DNA of 64,000 bases. Source: Persicobacter psychrovividus. Its GTDB lineage: Bacteria; Bacteroidota; Bacteroidia; Cytophagales; Cyclobacteriaceae. Location of the stretch: positions 124,001 to 188,000 of the forward strand of contig NZ_AP025294.1 of assembly GCF_036492425.1 (NCBI RefSeq). The letters are read 5' to 3'. Below are positions 44,025-52,810 of the stretch, in pieces. The notes beneath the pieces were generated by a model, which had not been told where the DNA came from, did no database searches, and saw nothing but the letters and a program-made list of their open reading frames with translations. The position numbers were made by a program, and so were the translations under genes. The stretch's first letter is position 1. Every line of letters starts with the position of its first letter.

Positions 44025-46718
44025 TTATTTTAGCGTCATGGCCACAGGGTTTATCATGAGGCTTTCTCCTTTATTCAGCACGACGGCTTGTTCGAAGATC
44101 GCCGTTTTCATGCCGTCTTTCTGTTCCCATTGTTTCACCTTCACCGCTCCATCATTTATGCTGATCAGATTGGATTTTTTGTCCCAATATTCTTGTGGAA
44201 GGCAAAGTGCAGCTACCCGCAAATGTCCGGTATTTGCGACGATATTTACGGTTTGATGATCTCGGAGAAATGTACCTGTTCCATGATTTGCACTGAAGAA
44301 AAGTTGAAAGCTATTTGACTCATTTTTAGGAGCAAAGGAATACTGATCCTTCACCAGGTTATATCCTGCCAGCGCGTTTAACACTGACCATGCTGACATG
44401 GGACGATAATAGTGACCTCCGAATTCCTGATGATCCCAATATAATCCTGCTTTTCGATATCGATCATCAATAGACTTTACAATCTGTTTGCCTTCTGCCA
44501 CCATTCCTTCACGAATCAGGAAAGAGGCAAATGCGAGCTCAACACCCGTCCAAGGGGTATTTGCCTGATCCACCCACAGGTCTGTTTCAGCCATTGGAAA
44601 GAAATCTTTGTGCTCAGGCCAAGTGCAATTTCTCAGGTAGGTATTGTCGATATACGAATAAGCTAAAACACTTTCCAAGGCAGCATGTATCTTTTCTTTC
44701 TCAAACAGGCGTCCCATACCGGCCTCATGCGCCACCCATTGCCCAAAAAGTTGATCAGTCAGACAGCCTTCATCTTTACCATGTTTACCCTGGTAATCAT
44801 TTGCCAATCGATAATATTTTCCATTCCACAGGTGCTTGTCCATTAACTGAACTCCTTTGTCTGCAATCTTTTTGTATTTCTTGGCATTCTTCTTTTCTCC
44901 CATGTCCTGAGCCACTACCGAGGCCATTTCCATTGCGGTAATCCATTGTGTAGTAATGTAGGAGGCCAACCCGTACATTGGGAAGTTATCATAACTACAC
45001 ATAATACCTTCCATGTCGGGCATCTGATCACCATCAAGGTCTTTTTCATTCAAGACATAATCAATCGCTTTTTTGACCGCCGGCCACATCTCCTCGATAT
45101 AGGCTTTATCATTGGTAAACAAATAATCGCGAAGCACCAACTGAATAAAATTAGGCGCAAGGTCTACTCGCTCATATACTCCGAAAGTACCATTCTGATT
45201 CAACCCTAAATCGGCCCCTAAACCATGGTTAATCTCCCCTTCGGTGGTTTGCGCATGGGCATGGCAGCGCATCATGTTCTTTTGCAACTCAGGGAAAAGG
45301 GCGATAATGGAAGCTGATCCATATAAGGATACATCGCTTGTGGCAAAAGGCCCCCACGCCTGATTACTGGTCAATCCTTCACGAATGGCGAAACGTCCTT
45401 GTTTATCAAGCTGAGATGAAGTGATAAAGGTATTGAGTTGTGAGTTCACCTGATCGAGCAGGTACTGCTCTACATCGGACCTGTACATGTTATCAACAAA
45501 GGCTTTGGAACGTGCTTTCAGATGTTCCACATTATTCACAAAATAGTCAGCCACCTCATCATAATTGGCAAAATAGTTCTCATAGTAGTGCCCCACACGC
45601 GATGTTTTTCTGATAGGAAGCTGATATCCCTTGGGGTCGGTGATCAAACCATCCCGATTTTTTTCTTTTTTCCCTGATACCCAGCCCATCGCATTTGGGA
45701 AATACCAGTTCATAAAAAAGTGAGCTTTCATCTGTTGAGTACCCTCCAATCGTTGGGATATCGCAATACTGCTTTTAAACATTTGGTTATTATCGAGCCC
45801 TCCGGTCCATGCGATTTTCTCGCCATCGGTATTGGTTTTATTTCGGTTTTTGCTGTCATCGATATTCCCTAAATCTTTGTGTGTCAGCAAGCGCTCCATG
45901 AACGGGTGGCGATGTGCCCAGCCCAGATAATAACTTACCTCTTCTCCGCCAATAGCCCCTAGCCCCATTTGCCCGTAGGTGTCATGTTGCTTAGAAACAT
46001 TACCCACACTTTGTTTGAAATACTTGACACCTTCCTTTTCTACAATAGAGGCGGTGAAATATTTGTGTACTTCATCATAGGCCACCAGATTCCTTTGCGT
46101 TGCAATAATACTGACATCTACCGGCTGATCGATTTTTGAGGTGATCTTAAAATTAAAATCAATCGCTGGTAAGGATGAATTCTTGACATCGTGGGGAATA
46201 AATGGGGAGAAGCTTTCAAGAATGACTTCAAAAGGCATGTCCTCATCCGAAAAAGTTAGGTCTGCAAAAGGAAAACGGGCACTGTAAGTAATGTTATCCA
46301 CTGAACTCATCCATGGAAAGTAATAGATAGGTGCTTCATTTAACAAACCTCCATAAGCAATATCGTTGTTGAGCTGCAGGACTTTGATTTTTGGCTGTTG
46401 CCCCTCAATTTGATACCTGACCATGAAGAACATATAGGCATTTTCTTCCCCGGAATTTGGCCGACTGGGAAACTGCAGGATAGGAGCCGATCCATTTGGA
46501 TAATTATTAAGGATGGACCAATTGTAAAACTGACCATCTTTTCGGATTTCCACACCACCAGCACCGATTCCCCCAAGGGTTAGGCCACTTTTTACCTGGT
46601 TCTGTACGGAATGTTTTTCCACAATAGGCGATTTTTGAGCTACGGAATCTTGCGAGTAACCTATCAGCGCACACAAGCCTATGGCGATATATTTGTTAAA
46701 AAAATGCATACTTTTCAT
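44025..46718 (-). CDS. GH116 glycosidase (GBA2-like)
   Basis: An 897-residue exported enzyme; ATG 46718 (MKSMHFFNKYIAIGLCALIGYSQ) replaces a TTG frame start three codons earlier. The N-terminal beta-sandwich shows SGLTLGGIGAGGVEI and NWSILNNYPNGS, the GH116 opening. The (alpha/alpha)6 domain has SNQAWGPFATSDVSLYG, HGLGADLGLNQNGTFGVYERVDLAPNF, MEGIMCSYDNFPMYGLASYITTQWITAMEM, DEGCLTDQLFGQWVAHEAG (aspartate candidate for acid/base) and TPWTGVELAFASFLIREG. GH116 members are beta-glucosidases, beta-xylosidases or N-acetylglucosaminidases. It heads the operon with the two beta-helix proteins, 6 bases apart, so it probably trims a beta-linked unit that blocks them. Confidence 0.9.
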   Translation of the reverse strand: MKSMHFFNKYIAIGLCALIGYSQDSVAQKSPIVEKHSVQNQVKSGLTLGGIGAGGVEIRKDGQFYNWSILNNYPNGSAPILQFPSRPNSGEENAYMFFMVRYQIEGQQPKIKVLQLNNDIAYGGLLNEAPIYYFPWMSSVDNITYSARFPFADLTFSDEDMPFEVILESFSPFIPHDVKNSSLPAIDFNFKITSKIDQPVDVSIIATQRNLVAYDEVHKYFTASIVEKEGVKYFKQSVGNVSKQHDTYGQMGLGAIGGEEVSYYLGWAHRHPFMERLLTHKDLGNIDDSKNRNKTNTDGEKIAWTGGLDNNQMFKSSIAISQRLEGTQQMKAHFFMNWYFPNAMGWVSGKKEKNRDGLITDPKGYQLPIRKTSRVGHYYENYFANYDEVADYFVNNVEHLKARSKAFVDNMYRSDVEQYLLDQVNSQLNTFITSSQLDKQGRFAIREGLTSNQAWGPFATSDVSLYGSASIIALFPELQKNMMRCHAHAQTTEGEINHGLGADLGLNQNGTFGVYERVDLAPNFIQLVLRDYLFTNDKAYIEEMWPAVKKAIDYVLNEKDLDGDQMPDMEGIMCSYDNFPMYGLASYITTQWITAMEMASVVAQDMGEKKNAKKYKKIADKGVQLMDKHLWNGKYYRLANDYQGKHGKDEGCLTDQLFGQWVAHEAGMGRLFEKEKIHAALESVLAYSYIDNTYLRNCTWPEHKDFFPMAETDLWVDQANTPWTGVELAFASFLIREGMVAEGKQIVKSIDDRYRKAGLYWDHQEFGGHYYRPMSAWSVLNALAGYNLVKDQYSFAPKNESNSFQLFFSANHGTGTFLRDHQTVNIVANTGHLRVAALCLPQEYWDKKSNLISINDGAVKVKQWEQKDGMKTAIFEQAVVLNKGESLMINPVAMTLK

Positions 46719-47352
46719 ACTTGACAATTTTTTGGATCGAGTACTTAAAAAATCGATGATTCAAATTTAGATCACTCATTTAGGCTATTTGTTCAATAAT
46801 GACTGTAAGAAGTGGAGTTTTATCACGCGACCATCCCTGCCGGATAATTTGTCCTCTTTATTGATCATTTATCCTCTTATTACAGGGGGATTCTCCGTGA
46901 GTTGTACACCTATTACCCGATAAATAGGCAGGCCTTGGTCGACTATCGACGATCTGAGGAAGTGGTGAATGGCATGCCGAAGTATTTTGGTAGTAGGTTG
47001 TCAATCGTCGCCAGTGCAATGTGCCATAATTCGGTGGAACAGGAACAGGTGTTGCCGAAAGCCAACAGAGACAACAGCAAAAAGGGAATTGGTAGGGCCT
47101 TTGAGATATATTACCATTACATAGCGAGTTTTTCTAAAAGAGGCATTTTCGATAGGGCATTGATTTGTTAGGGCATCTGCATGAGTTTGGGAATCCGTCT
47201 GATACCATTTATGCTCAGTAGTTAATCGGATGATTTGTCTGGTAATTAATTGTGGAAAACAATTGGATGCACCTTTTGCTTCTTAAGGTCTTGTCAATGT
47301 GTTGTAAAATGAATTTATAGCCGTTGAACAAATCATTAAAGAGGAGATAAGT
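46719..47352. other. Intergenic region with an unassigned small open frame
   Basis: About 630 bases between divergent genes. A plus-strand frame open at roughly 46889-47171 reads like protein (QALVDYRRSEEVVNG, GIGRAFEIYYHYIASF) but begins without ATG or ribosome site, and I cannot assign it; it may be a relic. The GH116 operon promoter should lie near 46730-46850, and the right end carries the promoter of the next gene. Confidence 0.4.
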
Positions 47353-47928
47353 ATGAAAAAGACCGTTTTTTTTGTTGGATTAGTTTTGATCCTATTTTGC
47401 ATTGTGCTGACAACCAAAGCGCAAAAGGTGGCCGTGTTGCCTTCTGTATTCTACATTGATGGGCAGTTAGCGCCTAAAATGAAAGCCGAACAAGTTCAAA
47501 AAGAGATTGTGGCTTTATACAAGAAGAAATCCACAGTCTTTCAGTACAGCTCCACAATGGAGATCAAAAAAAAGCTGAAAGAAAATGATATAGATTACAG
47601 GACTGTAGCTGAGGTGGAACCTGAGCGATTGGCAGAAATTTTAGGGGTTGATTATGTGGTATATGCCAATATAATGATGGATCAGGAAGGCGCACAGACC
47701 AATAATACCTCCAATACTTCAACATCCAAGGGCATTATCTCTGGGGATGATATTAAGACAAAAACTCAAAGTTCTGAAACAAGGATAAAATACGCTACGG
47801 TGGTAGAATACAATATTTATAAGTCGAATGGTGAGATGGTTTATAGTGAAAGCAGAAAATCAAACTTGACCTATCCGACAGCTTATAAAGGAACGCTGAA
47901 GTGGCATGTAAAACACAGTCCTTTATAA
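47353..47928 (+). CDS. Exported protein of unknown function, LpoB/CsgG-like fold suspected
   Basis: A 191-residue protein with signal MKKTVFFVGLVLILFCIVLTTKAQ and a strong ribosome site (GAGGAG at 47341-47346, 6 bases before ATG). The mature part starts QKVAVLPSVFYIDGQLAP, later LAEILGVDYVVYANIMM, then a Ser/Thr/Asn-rich stretch (TNNTSNTSTSKG) and a beta-rich end. The order 'KVAVLP ... G.DYVV.A.I' resembles periplasmic proteins of the LpoB/CsgG/GNA1162 type, which assemble or assist envelope machines. I cannot name the family. It has its own terminator and no evident link to the glycan genes. Confidence 0.6.
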   Translation: MKKTVFFVGLVLILFCIVLTTKAQKVAVLPSVFYIDGQLAPKMKAEQVQKEIVALYKKKSTVFQYSSTMEIKKKLKENDIDYRTVAEVEPERLAEILGVDYVVYANIMMDQEGAQTNNTSNTSTSKGIISGDDIKTKTQSSETRIKYATVVEYNIYKSNGEMVYSESRKSNLTYPTAYKGTLKWHVKHSPL

Positions 47929-47954
47929 AATCGCTATTTAACATTTATAATTTT

Positions 47955-47983
47955 AAGCACTACCCTTTGGGTGGTGCTTTTTC
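47955..47983 (+). terminator. Rho-independent terminator
   Basis: AAGCACTACCC (47955-47965), TTT loop, GGGTGGTGCTT (47969-47979), then T residues. It ends the unknown exported-protein gene. Confidence 0.88.
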
Positions 47984-48134
47984 TGCGCCAAAAGGAAACT
48001 CATTTATTCTTAATAGTGTTTTTATTTGAATTTTTATCATTTCCGCATAAGTTTATATACATCATTTTTTCATGGTATAGATATTGAAAAGCCACCCACA
48101 AATTAAATATTCAATAATTTATACTTATCACACC

Positions 48135-48740
48135 ATGAAAAAAACATTAATCACCATTTGCTTATTCGTAAGCTGTTTAGGAGGTGTAGCGAATGCGCAA
48201 CTCATTAAAAATCATAATTTTAATTTAGGAATTGCGGTCAATAAAAGCCTGATGCCTGTTTATCTTGGAGACGACTATTTTTTGAATGATTGGCTATCCA
48301 TAACGCTCGAAACAGAATATAACACCTATAAAACGCACGACCTCCTTAATAAAGATGTTGAGCTTGGCACCCAAATTCTCAAATTACTCAATGGACAAAA
48401 GGTCGGCAAAGTATCTGACAGCAAATGGGTACGCCACCACGAGCTGGCGACCAATATTGGTTTGAATATTCACTTTTCAAAATTTTTAAATTTACCCAAA
48501 AGCATTGACTTATATGCAGGGGGTGGTGCAGGTTATTTAATGCAATTTAGTATGGACGCCTCCAAAGGTTTTTGGAAAGTGTTCAGCGCAAAATACGATG
48601 GAGGGTCTTGGTATGGTGATGTGGATTTGGGAGCACGTTGGTTTATTACGCCCAAATTCGGAATCAATACACAATTGAATTTCAGAAACCTTAAAGAGGT
48701 GGCTTGTTGTGCAGGGCTTACCTTTAGAATCACAAAATAA
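48135..48740 (+). CDS. Outer-membrane beta-barrel protein
   Basis: A 201-residue exported protein. ATG 48135 (MKKTLITICLFVSCLGGVANAQ) begins a clean signal peptide; an earlier in-frame ATG at 48084 adds 17 residues and is unlikely. The mature part has alternating amphipathic strands (NHNFNLGIAVNKSLMPVYLG, HELATNIGLNIHFSKFLNL, YAGGGAGYLMQFSM, DLGARWFITPKFGINTQLNFRNL) and ends in GLTFRITK, as in small OmpW/OmpA-type barrels. It is a stand-alone gene. A short hairpin at 48751-48765 (GCGAC/GTCGC) follows the stop without a T run. Function unknown. Confidence 0.7.
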   Translation: MKKTLITICLFVSCLGGVANAQLIKNHNFNLGIAVNKSLMPVYLGDDYFLNDWLSITLETEYNTYKTHDLLNKDVELGTQILKLLNGQKVGKVSDSKWVRHHELATNIGLNIHFSKFLNLPKSIDLYAGGGAGYLMQFSMDASKGFWKVFSAKYDGGSWYGDVDLGARWFITPKFGINTQLNFRNLKEVACCAGLTFRITK

Positions 48741-49139
48741 GGCCAAAATAGCGACTTATTGTCGCCTAACGTTCATAGGTCTTTTTGAAATAAATTCTTG
48801 TAGGCCATAACGACATCAAACAACATGGCAAATTACCATTAAAAGTATTATTATCGGGCATTCAAGAGTGGATCAATTGCCACCATTTGCAGAGATGATT
48901 ACCTTCACTCGATGACCTTCTTTTGAGTAAGGCTATTTATTTAAGCCCAAAATTCCCCATGATTTATTTCGGGTGAAATGTGGGGTTCTGATCAATGCAA
49001 GGTTAAATCTACCCATCAATTCATTAGGGCGAATGCAGGGAAAAAGGTCTTTCGTTGATAGAGAACAAGACGATAATTAAGGGTTTCCATATTAGATCTG
49101 CTTGCCGTTATACTACCGCTCTGAAAACTGAAATACGAA
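48741..49139. other. Intergenic region, no gene recognised
   Basis: About 400 bases between convergent genes. Besides the short GCGAC/GTCGC hairpin at its left end I see no coding or repeat signal. Confidence 0.5.
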
Positions 49140-49214
49140 ACCACCTTGCAAAAATTGTGTCTGCAAGGTGGTGTGGAAGGTGAACTGGTGAAAGGGAAAA
49201 ATTTCTTTCACCAG
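49140..49214 (-). terminator. Two perfect stem-loops downstream of the FN3 gene
   Basis: ACCACCTTGCA (49140-49150) pairs with TGCAAGGTGGT (49162-49172), and CTGGTGAAAG (49185-49194) pairs with CTTTCACCAG (49205-49214). They sit 40-110 bases beyond the FN3 gene stop on its strand. The pair probably ends or protects the 3' end of that long mRNA; T runs are short. Confidence 0.65.
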
Positions 49215-49252
49215 CCATCTATCCTATAAGGTTGAAATGGAATGCGGGTCGA

Positions 49253-52200
49253 TTATTGGAAGATAATTACTCGTGCGTGCTTTTTCGCTTTTGTATTTAT
49301 ATGAAGTACATACATTCCGGCAGGCAAACGGAGTTTCAGGTTACCATTCCGAATGATTCCATCAGAAATTTTCTGTCCCGCCATATTATGAATCACAAAA
49401 TTCACCTGTTCAGCAATATTCAATTGAATGTTCATCTCGCCTAAAGCAGGGTTAGGAAATACTTTAATTTTGTCTTCACTTCCTTCATTGGATAATGGGC
49501 GAGTGGTTTCAAAAGTAGTCGCCACCGGCTCAGAAACATTACCCGAATCATCTACCGCTTTTACCGAAACGCTATATGATGTTTCCTGACTAAGGCCATC
49601 CAAAGCATAGGTTAATGTTGCCGTTTCTCCTGCCTTTTCATCATTAACATACACTTCGTAGTGAGCAACAGCAACATTGTCTGTCGAAGCTTCCCAAGCC
49701 AATTGAGCAGAGAACGGAGTAACATCACTGACCACTAAAGCTGTCGGACTCGAAGGAGGGGTAATATCAATCGTGCTTACGGAAACCTGCTCACTGTAAG
49801 CCGACCAATTCCCTGAGGCATCACCCGCGGCAACGCTTACCGAATACTCAGTCAAAGGCATACGCCCATCAATCATGGCGGTATTGGTTGCTACCTCAAT
49901 TGGTTCTTCTTCATCAATTTTTACACGATAAGCGGTTACTGCCACATTATCATCAGCGGCGTCCCAGTCCAGTTTGAAGCCAGTTTCAGTGATCTCTGAA
50001 GCTACAAGCGCTGTTGGCACTGTAGGAGCTTCATCATCCAAGGTGGTTGCTTGGGTAGTTGCAACTTCCGACACATTTCCTGCACGATCCACTGCCCAAA
50101 CACTGAAATCATAAGTCGTCATGCCCTGAAGGTTATCCAATACCAAAAGCAATTCAGTAGTGGTTTCTTCAAGGACGATTTCATCTGCCTGCATCAATTT
50201 GTATTCATAATGTGCCACCTGATCATTATCAGTCGCAGCCGTCCATGAAACTGTAAACTGCGCGCCGCTAACATCAGCAACAGCTAAATCAGTTACTGGT
50301 GAAGGATTCGTTTCGTCGGTGGTCATCACCTCCAAAGCATCAGAAAAGTCCGTTTTGTTGCCCGCAGCATCTTTGGCCAAAATACGAACCGAATAGTTAG
50401 TGTATGGATTGAGTTCTGTGAAAGTGTAATCGGTAACATCAGCAGCCACTTCCATTGGTGTTTCTTCGCCCAATTGTACTTCATATCCTGCAACGCCTGA
50501 ACCCGCATCCGTAGCAGCATCCCAGCTTACTTTGAATGTTTCTTCACCGATTTCACTGCTTGCAAGGTTCGGCATAAATTCAGGAGCGGTTACATCCAAG
50601 GTCATGCCTTCAACCTCGCTATCAGCAGAAGTATTTCCAGCCGCATCCATGGCATAAACTTTCACGGTGTATTGCGTGTACTCCTCAAGGTTTTCAAAGG
50701 TATAAGTCAATGCATTTTCATCCAACGCTACCGCCGCTTCATCGCCAATCACTACACCATAGGCTGTAACGGCTACATTGTCTGTGGATGCTTCCCAGGT
50801 TACCGTAACTGTAGTGCCTGTGGTTTCCGTTACAGATAAATTTCCAGGAGCTGTTGGAGCCGTCACATCAGTGGTCATCACTTCCAAAGCATCAGAAAAG
50901 TCCGTTTTGTTACCTGCTTCATCTTTGGCCAAAATACGAACCGAATAGTTAGTGTAAGGGTTCAAGTTAATGAAAGTGTAATCGGTAACATCAGCAGCCA
51001 CTTCCATTGGTGTTTCTTCGCCCAATTGTACTTCATATCCTGCAAGGCCTGAACCTGCATCCGTAGCAGCATCCCAGCTTACTTTGAATGTTTCTTCACC
51101 GATTTCACTGCTTGCAAGGTTCGGCATAAATTCAGGAGCGGTTACATCCAAGGTCATGCCTTCAACCTCGCTTTCAGCAGAAGTATTTCCAGCCGCATCC
51201 ATGGCATAAACTTTCACGGTGTATTGCGTGTACTCCTCAAGGTTTTCAAAGGTATAAGTCAATGCATTTTCATCCAACGCTACCGCCGCTTCATCGCCAA
51301 TCATTACACCATAACCTGTAACGGCTACATTATCTGTGGATGCTTCCCAAGTTACTGTTATGGCACTTTCAGTTGTTGCGGTCACCAATAAATTAGCTGG
51401 TGATGTTGGTGCCTCTCCATCCAATGCGATTACAGTTGCTGAGTTTTCAGATTGGTTATCCTGTAAATCGGTTGTGAAAATATAGGCCTCATAATTTTGA
51501 TCTTCAACAACCTCGGTAAATTCAAATGAGGTGATTTCCGTTGCGGCATGCGCCTCCTCACCATTGACCACCACGTGGTAGGTAATGTCCTCAGGTTCAT
51601 CGATCTGATCGATGATCTCAGCCAAATCCCACGAAAGCTCAAAACCATTCTCCGTTTTAGTACTTGTTAAATTCTTTGGTGCTTTGGTGGGAATAAAGTC
51701 CTCATTGAAGCCCCAGTTTTTATCCCTGAAAGCGAACATGCTGATTTGTAATCCATCCTCACGTGCGAAGATAGTCAATCGGTGAGCTTCATTGGCTTCG
51801 GTAGTGGTAATCGAAGCAGTTCTCATTCTCCACGTCCACTCCGTTTTCCCTTGTCCAAGATTCCAGTTATAGGTAGGAGTGGTTTCTCCATCCCAGTCCC
51901 AAACCGGAAAACAACTGTCATCTGAGCCATTGCCCTCTGAGCAGTTAAAGAGCATATGATAGTAGTAAGTGCCTGGTGCTTCAAAAACAAGATCATAAGA
52001 TACATATGGAGACAAGCTGTTGTCCAAATCGGCAATCTCTCCGTGGGAAGGAATCTCAATGAAACTTACCCCATTTTCTGACCTTACTACCCATTCGCGG
52101 TCATTCATTGGTGGTGGCCATCCGCCACTTCCTTTCATTTTTCCTGGTAGCATTTCAGCGAAGTCCAAAGCAGATATATTGGTATCTGACCCAACGATTA

Positions 52201-52288
52201 TCTGAGCCTTGGCCATTTTAACTTGTGTTAATCCTAAAATCAACAAGGTGACTACCGTCGATATTCGATAAAAAGTATTATTCTTCAT
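49253..52288 (-). CDS. T9SS-secreted multi-FN3 protein with N-terminal carbohydrate-binding-like module
   Basis: A 1011-residue protein. The signal peptide (residues 1-28, ending MAKAQ) is followed by a beta-sandwich module (about 29-205) holding FEAPGTYYYHMLFNC, TEWTWRMRTASI and LTIFAREDGLQISMF. Eight FN3 domains follow (about 205-925), several starting APEFMPNLASSEIGEETF or PTAPGNLSVT. A T9SS sorting domain begins near 935 (KVFPNPALGEMNIQ ... PAGMYVLHI). There is no catalytic domain, so it is probably a surface glycan-binding or spacer protein. The N-terminal module resembles the two modules in the divergent GH9 (W-x-W before an aromatic-poor strand, then F-x-REDG). It should be controlled with GH9 from the shared 520-base promoter region. 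Confidence 0.85.
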   Translation of the reverse strand: MKNNTFYRISTVVTLLILGLTQVKMAKAQIIVGSDTNISALDFAEMLPGKMKGSGGWPPPMNDREWVVRSENGVSFIEIPSHGEIADLDNSLSPYVSYDLVFEAPGTYYYHMLFNCSEGNGSDDSCFPVWDWDGETTPTYNWNLGQGKTEWTWRMRTASITTTEANEAHRLTIFAREDGLQISMFAFRDKNWGFNEDFIPTKAPKNLTSTKTENGFELSWDLAEIIDQIDEPEDITYHVVVNGEEAHAATEITSFEFTEVVEDQNYEAYIFTTDLQDNQSENSATVIALDGEAPTSPANLLVTATTESAITVTWEASTDNVAVTGYGVMIGDEAAVALDENALTYTFENLEEYTQYTVKVYAMDAAGNTSAESEVEGMTLDVTAPEFMPNLASSEIGEETFKVSWDAATDAGSGLAGYEVQLGEETPMEVAADVTDYTFINLNPYTNYSVRILAKDEAGNKTDFSDALEVMTTDVTAPTAPGNLSVTETTGTTVTVTWEASTDNVAVTAYGVVIGDEAAVALDENALTYTFENLEEYTQYTVKVYAMDAAGNTSADSEVEGMTLDVTAPEFMPNLASSEIGEETFKVSWDAATDAGSGVAGYEVQLGEETPMEVAADVTDYTFTELNPYTNYSVRILAKDAAGNKTDFSDALEVMTTDETNPSPVTDLAVADVSGAQFTVSWTAATDNDQVAHYEYKLMQADEIVLEETTTELLLVLDNLQGMTTYDFSVWAVDRAGNVSEVATTQATTLDDEAPTVPTALVASEITETGFKLDWDAADDNVAVTAYRVKIDEEEPIEVATNTAMIDGRMPLTEYSVSVAAGDASGNWSAYSEQVSVSTIDITPPSSPTALVVSDVTPFSAQLAWEASTDNVAVAHYEVYVNDEKAGETATLTYALDGLSQETSYSVSVKAVDDSGNVSEPVATTFETTRPLSNEGSEDKIKVFPNPALGEMNIQLNIAEQVNFVIHNMAGQKISDGIIRNGNLKLRLPAGMYVLHINTKAKKHARVIIFQ
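50319..51422. repeat. 552-bp tandem duplication inside the FN3 gene
   Basis: Bases from 50319 and from 50871 run nearly identical for about 480 bp (both start GTGGTCATCAC and share the long stretch around CTTTGAATGTTTCTTCACCG). The unit is 552 bp, exactly 184 codons, i.e. two FN3 domains. Near identity at third positions points to a recent event, later than the divergence of the other FN3 units. Confidence 0.9.
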
Positions 52289-52810
52289 GTTTAAAAAATA
52301 TTATGGTACAATTCGAATATCTGCCTTCTGTAAATGAATATTGCGGACTTTTTACCCTGCAAAGGGGAAATTCATCAGCTAATCGATGCTTGAAAACAAT
52401 TCAATGGTCGAGGTAAGTACTTTCGTTTTGAAATGTAACAAACCAAGTATTATTGATAAATTACTTGAAAAATTCATATTTAGTATTCATCTTATTTACT
52501 TCGTTTTTACAAATTCACATGTTAGGTTGATGTACTAAAAATCAGTTTGTTATATAATATCAATAATTGTATCCTGACCGTTTCTGGAATTTTTTTAGTG
52601 GACGACCAAAGAAACAAATAATCATATATTCGAAAATAGTCAGTTTTAGGCATTTAAAGCAGGATTGAGGATTTGTCCTCTTTTTTCTGTTAAAATATCC
52701 GTGCAAAATTTCTGTTGAATTCTCCTCATAATCCGCTCATTCGCCTATTAGCTTGTGTATGCATTCAGGGCCCAAAATGCATTTTTTTACTATTACCAAA
52801 GTTAATTACT
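52289..52810. other. Divergent promoter region of FN3 protein and second GH9
   Basis: About 520 A/T-rich bases without a gene. It must hold the start sites of both divergent secreted-protein genes and is a likely target of the HTCS or of the neighbouring membrane regulator. I find no perfect palindrome of useful length. Confidence 0.6.

Noticed and set aside
46889-47171. Small protein gene between GH116 and the LpoB-like gene
   Set aside because: Protein-like text but no ATG, ribosome site or homologue recognised; kept only as a note in the intergenic entry.
50319-51422. Regular direct repeats suggestive of a CRISPR or satellite array
   Set aside because: The units are 552 bp, in frame, and code for FN3 domains; there are no short repeats with unique spacers.
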